From positions 3,100,001 to 3,164,000 of the forward strand of contig JAYKYS010000010.1 in the NCBI GenBank assembly GCA_036924285.1: 64,000 nt of DNA. Direction: 5' to 3'. The notes under the pieces are model-generated. The model did no database searches and was not told the DNA's origin. It worked only from the letters and a program-made list of their open reading frames with translations. A program made the translations under genes and the position numbers. How positions within the stretch are numbered: position 1 is the stretch's first letter; each line of letters starts with the position of its first letter. Of the stretch, positions 13,028 through 23,605 are shown piece by piece. The DNA comes from Asterella californica (lineage: Eukaryota > Streptophyta > Marchantiopsida > Marchantiales > Aytoniaceae).

Positions 13028-13262
13028 TCCCATTTCCTCTCGCAGTTTCCGATATTTACGGCGCACTTTGGTTTCGCCGATCCTCCGCATTTTCATCGAG
13101 GAGGGCGCAGTTTCGACGTTTGTCTCCGCACTGTAGTCTGCAGTTTAGGGCAATAAATTCGAGTGTTGGTACAAACAAACGCGCCAAAGTGGCTAAAGTG
13201 TGCCATGTGTAGAGACGACGTGTATAAGGACTCGTGTACGTGGGAAAATATGTTGATGGTGA

Positions 13263-13530
13263 CTCCTTAACGATTTCTGATAGCGAGCTCCTTACTGCTA
13301 GGCCGATAGCGAGCTCCTTACCGCTTTTCGAGATTCGAATTCCTTACTGCTAGGCCGATAGCGAGCTTCTTTTAGCTTTCCGAGTGCGAGCTCCTTACCG
13401 CTGGAAGAGACTCGAATTCTTTACTGCTAGGCCGATAGCGAGCTCCTTATCGCTTTCCGAGACTCGAATTCCTTACTGCTAGGCCGATAGCGAGCTCCTT
13501 ACCGCTTTCCGAGTGCGAGCTCCTTACCTT
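13263..13530 (+). repeat. Minisatellite inside the PIF element (block 1)
   Basis: Tandem units built from CTGCTAGGCCGATAGCGAGC followed by CTCCTTACCGCTTTCCGAG and CTCGAATTC. The core occurs four times with spacing of about 52 to 78 bp because some units lack a sub-block. Subterminal repeats in class II elements often bind transposase; that role here is inference. Confidence 0.85.
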
Positions 13531-13743
13531 CACCCTCCATAAAACTGAAGAAAACTTCGCAAGGTCAACAAGTAGTTTACCGATGTGATTGATAGAGTTT
13601 GATGAAGTGAAAATTTATAGGAGAATCTCGAATTCACATGCTCCTTAAAGATAACTTCGCAAGGAAAAAACAAAGTTCACCGAAAACCTCTGATATGAAA
13701 AGTCAGGTGAACTTTTATTCTGAAACTCGAATTCAGAGGTCGA

Positions 13744-14105
13744 ACGAAAACAGATGCTTTATTTCAGCTCAGGCCGATAATCCCTTACAGCCACGCCATA
13801 TACAGTCGTCATGGCTGCGAAGTTCTAACGAAAGCCGAAAACAGATGCTTTACTTCAGTTCAGGCCGATAATCCCTTACAGCCACGCCATATACAGTCGT
13901 CGTGGCTGCGAAGTTCTAACGAAAGCCGAAAACAGATGCTTTACTTCAGTTCAGGGCGATAACCCCTTACAGCCACGCCATATACAGTCGTCGTGGCTGC
14001 GAAGTTCTAACGAAAGTTTATACACTCCTCGTGGCTGTTTTGTTTAAGCGAAACTCGTTTAACTCCTCGTTTATACACTCCTCGTGGCTGCGATACTACA
14101 GCGAA
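13744..14105 (+). repeat. Minisatellite inside the PIF element (block 2)
   Basis: Three copies of a 91-93 bp unit (GAAAACAGATGCTTTA ... GTGGCTGCGAAGTTCTAAC) start at about 13744, 13837 and 13928. They are followed by degenerate shorter copies of the ACACTCCTCGTGGCTG part up to about 14105, where transposase coding sequence begins abruptly. Confidence 0.85.
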
Positions 14106-14111
14106 ACTCTG

Positions 14112-14840
14112 TACACTTGAGTTGCGAAGAACTCTAGAGTCGTGGTAGGACCCTGTCCTCCCACAGCTTACGTCAAGGAACCGACCATCACTATCACACA
14201 CACATTACAGGACGATAGAGTGATACTGTTTTCTGTTGTAATATTCGACAGGATACAAAGACGAAGGAGGAGCTCTTATCTTTATATGTGAACCATCAAT
14301 GGCTCCATGACAATTAGGAAGCCCAACTTTTCTTGCGAACCCAACGGATACCCTCTCCATTTCCGAGGCAGTGGGCCATCGAATATACTTGGGTGCCATG
14401 ACAGCATTGACAGCCATGATAACTTCTTGGAAAACTTCGGCAGAAGTTGACTCACCTATGCCGAAACGCTCATCTACATGGAAATGATTCATTCCAGTCG
14501 AAAGCCTGAGAAGGGCTACACCCACCCTGACCTCCACCGGGACGGCTTTTCTATAACGAGTGTCTTGTTTTTTAATATGTGGACTCAGCATATCCACTAT
14601 GGTTAGGAACATGTGCTTAGGCATGCGTAGAGTTCTTATCCAACGATTGTCATCATAGCTACACCACAAGTAATAGTCGAACCATATCAGGGATCTTGGC
14701 TTTACCCACCACTTGCAGCTGTCGACTTCCACCTGATGTGCAGCCACCAGTTGATTAGCCATCGACACAATTCACATTAATGAGTCTTGCACAGCATCGG
14801 AGGCAAGCATCACTTGCTCGTCTTCTCCATCTTCATCCAT
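14112..14840 (-). pseudogene. PIF/Harbinger (HARBI1-type) transposase, broken and C-terminally truncated
   Basis: The minus-strand frame starts plausibly at MDEDGEDEQ (14840) and matches plant PIF transposases: a helical N-terminal part (WIRTLRMPKHMFLTIVDML), CHGAIDGSHIKI with the first catalytic Asp (codon at 14297-14295), and GRTGSYHDSRVL with the second Asp (14141-14139). An in-frame TGA at 14772 and a TAA at 14205 interrupt the frame. A CGA and a CAA codon respectively would restore it, so each is one C-to-T change. After RNSS at about 14112 homology stops and the frame runs into tandem repeats. The catalytic Glu and roughly a third of the protein are missing. The enzyme normally cuts at TWA sites together with the SANT partner. 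It cannot be active. Confidence 0.9.
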
Positions 14841-15204
14841 TGTACACAAGAATAAGACAACCATCTTTACAGCCACAAGAACAGCACTGATAACAGCTTG
14901 AATGATGTGATCGATATCTGCACAGATAAACCACCCCACAACTCGATGTGAACCCAAGGAAGAGCTATACCCAGTGCAGAAAATAAGCAGATTTGTATTA
15001 TAAAAGACATAAAGTTAACATCGAGGCCTCGAATTCAGACGAAACCTGTTACATCCGACATCCTTCAAGCTGAGCTCCTACAAGTGAACAGCAAACGTCC
15101 GCAAGAAGCTTAGCTCATAAAATTGAAGGGCAAAACTCTGGACGGGTCGAAGCTGAGCGCCCACAACTGTACTGCAAAACTGTGGACAGGTCAGACTGAA
15201 GAAA

Positions 15205-16620
15205 CTACAGTCTGTGGCTGTTCAAAACAGACCCAATGTCCATCAGAGCTGAAGCCATCTTATCTAACACTGAGACTATTTTATCCGAACGAACGTTCAG
15301 ACTCTCTGCCCTAGACTTCTCTGCTTCTCTAGCAAATTCTAATTTTTGTTTCTCAACAAACACAATTTCGGTAGAGAAGGAGCTAAGAGTATCATTCAGT
15401 GCTGAACCGGCTCGATTCTGCGACCTCTTCCTTTTTCCAGAGTTATGTCGACTACCCGCCTCGGTTTTGGATGATGTTTCATTTCGAACTTCCGACTCCT
15501 GTTGAGCAACAGGATGAGGGCCGGGTACAAGAGGAGGTCCAGTGTTAGAGCTAGGTGCCATTGACTCTGCCATGCAAGGCGGAGTCATCGACGATCGCTG
15601 GCGATATCAGGACTCGATCAGAGGTATGTGATGGAGAAGGAAATCAATAGGAAGTTTCTTCTCCTTTCTTTCGAAATGATCCATTGCAGCATAAGGGGCA
15701 CTCCCAGAAAGCTTGTCATTGTCTCGAACTTTCTTGAAGTTGGAAATATGATTCTCCCACTTTGTTTTTATCTGGCTCGTAGTGACATCTATGTCTCTTG
15801 CACGCAAAAACTGCTGTATCCTGCGCAGTTTCAACTCAGCGTTCTGCATATTCTCCCGACTGTTATTAGCAGAAGCTTCTCCCCACTCTAATTTCTTCGC
15901 TTCGATCAACACTAAGGTCTGCCAATCCTGCCATGTAAACCTACCTCTATGAGAGTTACCTGCGGCAGGAGAAGAAGGTTGAGATTCAGCTTCTGGAGTC
16001 TCAGTTCGTGGGAGAGAGCTCGATCTGCGCCTGAGGATGGATGGCCGTTCACGCATTAACACTTCGAATGTGCCTTCGTCTATCGGCACAACATTCTCCA
16101 ACGAAGAACCCATCACCTCTCGTGGGTTACTGGCATCAAGAGTCTCTATTCCAGGAACAGAAGAGGATCGTCTAGGGATGGGTGGGCGATCTCGCATTAC
16201 AGCCTCAAATGTCTGCTCGTCCATCGGCACAGCATTATCCAGGCAAGATCCCATCACCTCTCGCAGATTCGGATACTCTCGGCCTGTCTCCTGGGCTGGG
16301 ACTTGGCTGTCTGGGCTCACCGAGTCATGATTCAACTCAGCCACAATCTCGCTATCAATAGGAGTGTTTGTATTTGCAAAGATTTCCATGACGGATCGTC
16401 GAAGTGCCATTGCACCCTGTCTTTCAAACATCCACAGAAACAGCCGCCCACACCACAACAACAGAGCGAAAGCGACTATACAAATCGGGGTCATGTACTG
16501 TATCACTTTGCGGAAAAAAGCTAGAAAATGTGTATACAAACTCGGGATCATGCACTCTACCACCTCGCCTCGGAAAACAAGAAATCGATGCACCCTGTCA
16601 TCTCGCGAAGCCTCTCTCAC
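15205..16620 (-). pseudogene. Myb/SANT-like accessory protein of the PIF element, broken by one stop
   Basis: PIF/Harbinger elements encode a SANT/Myb-like protein that binds the element ends and brings the transposase to the nucleus. Here the open frame starts at 16620, but the more likely first codon is the Met at 16410 (MALRRSVMEI); the residues before it look like translated promoter. A roughly 41-residue unit (REVMGSCLDNAVPMDEQTFE...) is repeated with changes about 48 residues later. The SANT-like trihelix follows (GRFTWQDWQTLVLIEAKKLE ... TSQIKTKWENHISNFKKV, about residues 226-320). A TGA at 15607 splits off the C-terminal, charged, coiled-coil-like tail (FVEKQKLEFAREAEKSRAES) that stays in frame to 15205. 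CGA would restore it. Confidence 0.8.
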
Positions 16621-16958
16621 CTCCCGCCTTCTTTCTTCCTCACTGTCCTCGACCCTCGCCTCTCTTGCCTACAGGTTCTCACGACGCGAAGTTCTATACA
16701 CCCAAAATCTCCCGCTCTCCCGCGCTTCCACTGACTGAGCTGGATGGGACGCATATCCACATGGCAGTCTTCGTCCGTGTGGCGTCCGAAACTGCAAGGA
16801 GTTCCGCGAAAAGGACCTGTTCTGAAACCTTCTCCCAAAATGCGGGCCGCTGTACGATTTCGCTCCAACCTTATTCATGAAACTGAAAATGCGAGCAGTC
16901 TGGACTCTACGTTTATTACCAACCCTAACTCGCACGCGTGAACAGCCTCTCCGCAGTT

Positions 16959-16984
16959 CTGAAACTATGAGTGCAGAGCAGCTC
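16959..16984 (-). repeat. PIF/Harbinger terminal inverted repeat, right
   Basis: Reverse complement begins GAGCTGCTCTGCAC like the left end; followed directly by TTA, the second copy of the target duplication. Confidence 0.9.
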
Positions 16985-16987
16985 TTA

Positions 16988-17723
16988 GAAGGGCCATTAC
17001 GTCCAAGTCAATACTTGGTCAGGCCCTCAATCCGTAGTAGACTGACATTGTGACAATAACTCCGAAGTGGAAAATGGTGGAGTCGGAGTTGTCAGGACAG
17101 TAACGTAAGGTGCGTCTAGTGACGTGATTGAATTTTACAAAGTTAAACAAGTTCCGTGAAGCATGGCGTGGCATGTGAGTGACATATTCAAAATTCTGTA
17201 GCGTCGAACTGTGAAGCATCCCTTTCGTGTTCAGAGCAATGTCGTCCATGATTTCATTGCATATCTTTGTGAAGGACATAATGCTGAACAGCATATCGAG
17301 GAGTGAGTTTAACCAAGGGTGGTAGCAAAATTGACATCAATTTCGAAGAAGATGACAAGTGACAGAGTAGATGTCGGTGTTTTTTGCTAATGGCACCGTC
17401 ATAATCAATTTGCACTCCCTGCCCTTGCTACTGGGACTCGCAATATCAAATCGATTTGCACTCCATGCCCTTGTTACTTGCTTTTTCTCCTCATTACTCG
17501 TTTCAGCTGTTGTACTTCGCACCTCTAGGTAATTTGGACTGCGCTGGGTTTTCTTGCTATGATCACTGTCATGTCTGTACGTGCGCAGGAGAAAAATTGG
17601 CATTAGATTTGGCACTCAACTATATCCTCGACCATGTCACCAGTAGGACACGTACACTTCACTGCTCCACGTCAAGCATTCTCCCACCGTGAAAATCATG
17701 AACTGTCTATGCGAGGTTGGAGG
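16988..17723. other. Gap between two DNA transposons
   Basis: About 735 bp of host DNA between the PIF element and the Mutator-like element. Short frames on both strands (for example minus 17294-17019) have no recognisable motif. The right end holds the left copy of the Mutator target duplication (GGTTGGAGG, 17715-17723). Confidence 0.5.
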
Positions 17724-18273
17724 AAGGGTACAGTAGTGTCACCGTTTTGCAAAGTAATGCAGTCTAGAGCGTGTGATGTTAATGCAGGTTTAGTCCCGTT
17801 AAAGTCAGTTTAGATAGTCGTTGATGACGACTGTGACTCACGTTTCCGACCGGTTACGATAGTCGTTGACGACGACTGTGACTGCATTTCTGACAAGGAC
17901 TGAGCCAGAGACCACAACCGTGAAGGCAGACATTGTCTTACCGCGTTTGTCTACTACCATGATAGGTTACACTGCGTACCGCGGGAGCCTATCCGCTTTC
18001 TGGCTACCACTGTATTTTGACAGCGTTCCGCGCGAAGAACGTTCATTCACATTTCCTATTGTCGAAGGGAAGTTCATTCGCGTGACCAACCGCGTTCATT
18101 TGAGTTACAACCCCAGTCCACATCCATCCGCGTGATCTTCTCAGCCGAGGTATTAGCACGACGATGAACTTAGAGAACTTGGAGAAGGATGCAGGTTACA
18201 GATGAAGGAGATTAGCGCGATGAACTGATTAGCGCGATGAGCGATCATTCGTAAGCTGCCGTTGCTGACCAGG
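17724..18273 (+). repeat. MULE terminal inverted repeat, left
   Basis: Matches the reverse complement of about 23797-24304 with scattered differences and small indels. The outer ~220 bp are nearly identical, while the inner part (from about 17950) has diverged more. A module GATAGTCGTTGACGACGACT followed by GTGACT occurs twice (about 17813 and 17858), and likewise twice in the right repeat. Confidence 0.9.
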
Positions 18274-18366
18274 TGCTGCAGGGATTAGCAGAAGAGTACC
18301 AGCCGAGGTCGAGGAAGGGAAGTCGACGGCGTTTTCGTCAAAGGCGTTCATTGAGGGAGTTCGCGA

Positions 18367-19338
18367 GTGTTCATAAAGACTTCAACGTCTTCATCCCAAA
18401 GTTTATTACGTCTATTTCGCTATCGTTCGGATTGGTGGTTTGCTGGTTCGTTCACTGGAGCAATACTGTTAATGCAGTGGACAGAAGCGTGGACTGTGAG
18501 GCAAGTGCGTTCATGGAGTGGAGTGCGTTCGTCGTCGAGTGAGTCTTGGAGACAGCAGCGTTGCACCAGTTCTTCCACTATCATTCCGATGGAATCTGTT
18601 GAGTATCGAAAGTCGAGTGCTCATTTGCGATGGGTAGTACAGTGGCTAGAGATTGGGAAGCAGAGCAAGACTTTTCGATTAAGAGTTTATGTACAAGCTT
18701 ATGATAAAAATGCGTTTCGAACTTATGACGGCTGCGGAAGGTGTGGTAAGAAGCTCAGCGCTATTCGCGAGTACTGCAGAAAATGTCACAAGGCTTGTTC
18801 AAGTACTAAAAGGTGCTTTAGATTACGGTTGTTCCTAGCGGACGAGTCAGCGGAGAGTTGGGCCGTGGCTTGGGATGCTGCAGCAGATTTTGTTGGAATG
18901 TCGGCCGAAGAGTTCAGTTTGTTAGAAGAAGAACAGAAGGATACTAATGTCCTCGATAAACTCCTTGGACATATGTGGATGACAACATTGACTGCTGTGA
19001 TACAGAAGACGTATGATGAGAAATATATTCGGATCGAACGATTCGAGCCATGTATAAGTACAGGTTGCACACTGTTTAATCCGATCGCCTGTAGTATAAC
19101 CTCTTGTAGTCATACTTGCACCACCGGCTCCAGAGTGAGCATTAGTTCAGTGAATGAGCATGAGCATGAGCTTCCGGATATGGATTACTCTCAAAAGACA
19201 GCGTCGAATGTAGAGGTGAACGGCGTTGTGAAGGGCATGAGATCTGCAGACTTTTATCAAGGTTATTTTGTAGGATCTCTCTCGTTTATTGTCCCCGTTA
19301 CGATAGTTGCTTTGGTGATTTGTCTTATGTGGCATTGA
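18367..19338 (+). CDS. RPA70-like OB-fold/zinc-ribbon protein with C-terminal membrane helix, MULE-encoded
   Basis: An uninterrupted frame of 323 codons from the first Met; homology-like sequence begins near the Met at residue 75 (MESVEYRKSS, 18589), so the true start may be there. Four cysteines at residues 113, 116, 127 and 130 (CGRCGKKL...YCRKC) form a zinc ribbon. They are followed by CFRLRLFLADESAESWAVAW, a WD-like strand pattern, FVGMSAEEF and IRIERF. This order (strand, Cys4 ribbon, then R..L...I.D.....W...F.....G..A.E) is that of the C-terminal OB fold of replication protein A large subunit, which binds single-stranded DNA and contacts the other RPA subunits. Residues 299-322 (FVGSLSFIVPVTIVALVICL) form a hydrophobic helix ending two residues from the C-terminus, as in tail-anchored proteins. 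An AATAAA lies about 50 bases after the stop (19390). Function in the element is unknown. Domain call moderately sure; membrane helix sure as a hydrophobic segment. Confidence 0.6.
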   Translation: MFIKTSTSSSQSLLRLFRYRSDWWFAGSFTGAILLMQWTEAWTVRQVRSWSGVRSSSSESWRQQRCTSSSTIIPMESVEYRKSSAHLRWVVQWLEIGKQSKTFRLRVYVQAYDKNAFRTYDGCGRCGKKLSAIREYCRKCHKACSSTKRCFRLRLFLADESAESWAVAWDAAADFVGMSAEEFSLLEEEQKDTNVLDKLLGHMWMTTLTAVIQKTYDEKYIRIERFEPCISTGCTLFNPIACSITSCSHTCTTGSRVSISSVNEHEHELPDMDYSQKTASNVEVNGVVKGMRSADFYQGYFVGSLSFIVPVTIVALVICLMWH

Positions 19339-19639
19339 AGTACTCAAACACTATGGAGTTTACTCGCCAATCTGTAATGTTTTGAATGTAATAAAAAGAG
19401 CTGTTTGCATTCTGTTGTCTTATACTGTGTGACTTACTGTGCAACTGTAAGGTGCGTATTTGGTTTCAGTCGTTGGTGCATTTTCATAGCTCAACTCTGT
19501 ATGCTAATCTTCCGGCACAACAAGGAGAGTGCAAATATGGTTTAGGGTGTCACAAACCGACTGTAATTGTTCCTGAAGTAATGAAAAGATTGTGATCATG
19601 AGAACTGTAGAAACTGGTGAAACCACAGCAAACCACCGG

Positions 19640-19888
19640 TGTTTACCGAGCAATTGAAAGTCGCTACAAAGAGCTTAGCAAAGTAACAGATAATTTCAGC
19701 GAGCAGTCGAAACTTGGTGAAGGTGGTTTCGGGAATGTGTATCGTGAGGTCCTTCGTGACAGTGGTAGGGAAATTGCGGTGAAGAACATGAGCAGGGATT
19801 CCAAACAGGGCGTGAAGGAGTTTTTAGCCGAAGTCTCTATACTCGCCTTAGGCATCGTAACCTTGTGTAGCTTCTCGGTTACTGTGAC
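19640..19888 (+). pseudogene. Captured receptor-like kinase fragment (N-lobe) inside the MULE
   Basis: The plus frame reads YKELSKVTDNFSEQSK, then LGEGGFGNVY (the glycine-rich ATP loop) and REIAVK with the ATP-binding Lys, then FLAEVSIL. A frameshift near 19842 is followed in another frame by RLRHRNLV, a stop in place of Q, and LLGYC. This is the start of the kinase domain of a plant lectin-type receptor-like kinase. Everything from the catalytic loop onward is missing, as are any ectodomain and membrane helix. It lies in the same orientation as the RPA-like ORF, downstream of that ORF's stop. Capture of host gene pieces is well known for Mutator-like elements (Pack-MULEs). Later decay shows it is not coding now. 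Confidence 0.85.
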
Positions 19889-20379
19889 ACTTACTGACCT
19901 TACTGTTAAGAGATTAACTGCTAATACAGAGCGGGCATTTACAACTCAATCAAACTGTACAAGAGTGAAGAATCTGATATGGACTATCCCCCAACTACAT
20001 AATGGAGAAGACGCCACCTACAACAGGCCTGGTCCTAAAACAACAATACTACATACTACTGGTTATACTACATTTACTCCTACTTCTCTCTCGAAAGCTT
20101 TTTCGGAAGTAAGAATGTTTTCTTCAAGTATTTAGGAGCCTGGTCATCGCCTCGGTAACACAGAACACGTAATATAGTATTGGGGTCTGTTAGACCCCAT
20201 TCACCAGTTGTACGAGGGACTATTGCTGCGTTGGACTTGAAGATGCTTGAAGAACTTGCATCTGCCTCTAGATAAGCCTCTCAGAGTCTTTGGATTAGTT
20301 TCTCTGTCGAGAGGTGTGGACAACACACCTCTAATCTGCCGTGTGGCAGTGTCCATCAAATCTTCGGTTAGACTATCTG

Positions 20380-20910
20380 CTCTAGACTATCTGCTCTAGA
20401 CAATTGAAAGATACACTGTAGCATCTTAAGATACACTGTAGCATCCACAAACACATGAATAAACTGAGACGGAACTCTGGAAGCAAAGCCGTTGAAAGGA
20501 GCCACTCGTTAATTATTAAAAAAGATAGATAAACAACATTAATGCTAACAGCATTAACGAAGAAGAGTCTACGAAAGGAAGGAAGAGCTCCATGCTCGTC
20601 TCCGTGCATTCCTATTCATTCTTAATAAAGTTACATAAACATTAATGCTAACAGCATTAACAAGAGTCTTCCTGCAGAGAGTAGTGTACTGCAGAGCTCC
20701 ATGCTCATCTCCGTGCCTGGAAGACTCTCCGTGCAGACGAAGCGACCAATGGTGAAGCGCTTAGAGCCAAACTCGTATATCTCGTAAAGTTCAGTATATA
20801 CTATTCAGAAACGATACTCAACGATACTAAACTTTGAGCTGATCACTGCCTTCACTTCAGAAACGATACTGAACTTCGAACTGATCACTACCTTCACTTC
20901 AGACTCAACC
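20380..20910. repeat. Cluster of short tandem duplications in the MULE interior
   Basis: Several small direct duplications follow one another: CTATCTGCTCTAGA twice near 20385; AAGATACACTGTAGCATC twice near 20408-20446; AACATTAATGCTAACAGCATTAAC twice, about 100 bp apart (20536, 20638), each followed by CTCCATGCTC(G/A)TCTCCGTGC; and GATACT(A/G)AACTT with CTGATCACT(G/A)CCTTCACTTC twice near 20823-20902. No coding sense seen. Confidence 0.75.
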
Positions 20911-21001
20911 GGCAATCCAGAGTGAACAGCTAATCATCCAGGCGGCCTGCACAAAGAAACAAACATGCTGATGCAAATGCAAACTGTAAAAAAAATGCAA
21001 A

Positions 21002-23505
21002 TTAGCGCAAGTATAGTGAAGGTCCAGACGACTCCCACGTAGGTTGTTGGTGCCGTGACTGCAACCTCTGAATACATTGTTTTGCTTTTCGTTCCAGTAC
21101 AACAAAAGGCTTGTCTAGTTCTCTCATAAACAACGCATTATCTCCCTCGAGATCAAGCATCTCGTTTATATAAGCTACAGTGACGTTCAGTCGACGAGAA
21201 AAAGACTCTCTAGAAGGGGCATGAACAGCAGTCGGATCCGCTCCATCTGTCCTTCTCTCAGAAGGATCTTCATAATCATCATCGAGTGTGTTCTCATCCA
21301 TAGCACCCTGCACTTGAACAGCTGGCAGATCAAGTATATTGAGATCAACATTAAACCCTGACCACGGGTTGAGAGCAACAGGGACTACTTCACGTTCAAA
21401 AAATGAGCAGTCACTATCAAAGCAATACAGTGGGTAAGTACAACGCCGGAATGTCACATCAAATGTAGGGGCAGATACGAAGGTTTCACCATATAACAGG
21501 ATTACATGCTTGCATATCAAATAAGCGGAATTGAGGAACGCAGGGCATGAGCACGTCCACTTGTGTACATCAGTGTGGTAGTTGCCAGCTACATGGTGGG
21601 TGGTGAGTTTATGCCATGTCACTCTGAATTTTTTTCACCACGAAGGGTGGACTCGAGCATTAATCACTTGTTGTAACTGAGTCTGCATATCACCCACTAG
21701 GCTCTCTGCAACCACTAAAGTTAACCTATCGAGACGAGGCCGATTTAACGCATACTTGTATCATGTTTCAACTTCCTCCAATGACTCTCGACTATATTTG
21801 TTGTCCTTGACAAACTTAAGAGCGGTTTCGATGCTCGACTGAAGAGCTCCCACTTCGAAGGAGAGTACCACTCCCTCCACAGATAACCCTATAAAAGCAC
21901 AAGGTTCTGCATCTTACACCAGTTGTACATCTCCCTAACCGCATAAAAATGCAGAGCTTTGTTGTTCAGAAACTCACCTGCAGTGTTCGGAATGAGCGGC
22001 GAGAAATTGTAGTGCCTTGTGAATAAGTTGATAAGCTCCCGACGAGATGTTATCGAAACCACATTTTCAGCTCCTTGCACTGAGTTAGGTACCCATAAAG
22101 GGTCTATGAATGGAAATACAGTAGAGACCTCAACTTCTGCATAAGAGCTATTAGCTTTACCTAATGACATGCATTTCACATCAATGCTTGCTTGAGCATG
22201 CTTTAGGCATAATTGGATATACATTGGGACAAAACTTGCACGTAAAGCAGCGATCTGACCAGTATCTTTATCTGTGAGAGCAAAAGCCGATCGCAAACCT
22301 CTATCCCTGAGAGCAACAAACCATGAGATCAACACGGTTTTACGATACTGTTCAGAATCAATCCCGCAAATTTTCTTACCATCGCTTGTCCGGAGGTAGA
22401 AACAATATGATAACGGAACGTCGAATCCACCCAGGTTTGCAGCTATCACGAATAACTCAAAACGCATGGAGTTAGTTTTGAACGTCGAGTCTATCACAAT
22501 CTCATGTACAGCTCTAACCTGCTCAAAAAATGGTGTGCAGAAGACAAATGCTATATAGCTATCGGTTCGATCATACAACACTTGAATAAACTTCTTAGAA
22601 GCAAAATTTGAGCTTTGAATCAACAAAGAGGCAGAATTCACTTGATCGTCTATGTCACGTAGATATTGTTTCGACTCGATCTCTGATATCCAGAAATTTA
22701 CCTGTGCTCTCGTTATGCTCAAAGGGTTAATAATGCCTCTGTCGCACAACATTCGGTACACCTCTGGTTTGCGGATGTTTAAATTCACAATCCCTTCTAA
22801 AAAGGTGACAGCGGCAGCAGGAAAATGCTTGAGTTTGTACGTTGGCTTCGTATGAACCAACAAATGCTGGCACGTCACAAGCATCAATTTCTGCTCTGTG
22901 TCTACAGAAATACGTACAGTTCCTCCACATTCGAATCTCTCAATTTTCTTTTTCTTTTCTTGCACCCTCTGTGAACTAGAAGTAATCTCTTGGGTCTTAT
23001 AAGTGATCCTATCAAAACGAGATGCACACCACAAACTGGTTTTGTACAACGACGTCTATTTTTTGCTCACTCGCGGGTTTCTACAGTCCCAGTAATATCT
23101 AGAGGCAAGTTCCATGTCTAGAATGACATACGTCTTAAGCCAATAAGTCAGTGCAACAGAAGCATTCTCTGAATTCCAACTCGTAAATTCAATGGTGCAC
23201 AATTCATCAGTCAGACGAACGTTCATTTAGAAGAAAATGATACAGTCATCGGTTTCTTCACCATGAAAACATTCTTTCACAACGTCTAACATTTCTGAAA
23301 GCTCGCACTCCATAGTGACTAAGAATGAAGGATCCTCATCTTCATCGAACTCTGCTGTGTTACCATCTCTCCCCGCAGCTGTACTGTAACATTCGTTACA
23401 AGTTTTGAATATTACTAAGTCTAAAGGGTTGTGGCCTTTGCGGGTCCGTGTAAAGCTTACTAATGGCTGGTTCTTGTTACATCGACCGCAACATACTCTT
23501 TCCAT
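21002..23505 (-). pseudogene. Mutator-like transposase (zinc finger, MULE DDE core, SWIM finger), broken
   Basis: One ancestral minus-strand frame can be followed from MERVCCGRCNKNQ (23505) to about 21002. The N-terminus has C-x2-C pairs (CCGRC ... CNEC). The catalytic core shows VHEIVIDSTFKTN with the first Asp (codon at about 22491) and VPLSYCFYLRTSDG, then FALTDKDTG with the second Asp (about 22270) and LCLKHAQASI. The SWIM zinc finger is WTCSCPAF ... LICKHV (C-x-C, C-x-H; about 21556-21505). Four in-frame stops between 23227 and 21660 plus one after WC..NLVLL, and a one-base frameshift near 21840, disrupt it. Three stops would be Gln (CAA/CAG) and two would be Trp (TGG) in the intact frame, all single transitions. 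The gene reads inward from the right terminal repeat. The region expected to hold the third acidic residue is degraded. Confidence 0.88.
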
Positions 23506-23605
23506 GACAATCAGTCAATCGCAAACAATACAACATAAGACTTCGAATAAGAGTTCGACTCAAACACGGTGCGTTCACCTCATAGTATTGCTCATCTTGC
23601 TCCGC

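Larger units (their letters stand above)
13002..16984. mobile_element. Complete PIF/Harbinger DNA transposon
   Basis: The element is 3983 bp. It begins and ends with imperfect inverted repeats of about 26 bp (outer 14 bp GAGCTGCTCTGCAC identical, then four positions with three mismatches, then AGTTTCAG identical). It is flanked by the 3-bp duplication TTA at 12999-13001 and 16985-16987, the target preference (TWA) of PIF/Harbinger. Both superfamily genes lie inside on the minus strand: a DDE_Tnp_4-type transposase (14112-14840) and a Myb/SANT-like DNA-binding protein (15205-16620). Two blocks of tandem repeats fill the left end. Both genes carry stops and the transposase lacks its third catalytic residue, so this copy could move only with help in trans. 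Confidence 0.93.

Noticed and set aside
18273..18542. Separate small gene before the RPA-like ORF
   Set aside because: The frame overlaps the longer RPA-like ORF in another phase and has no motif; probably leader or promoter DNA.
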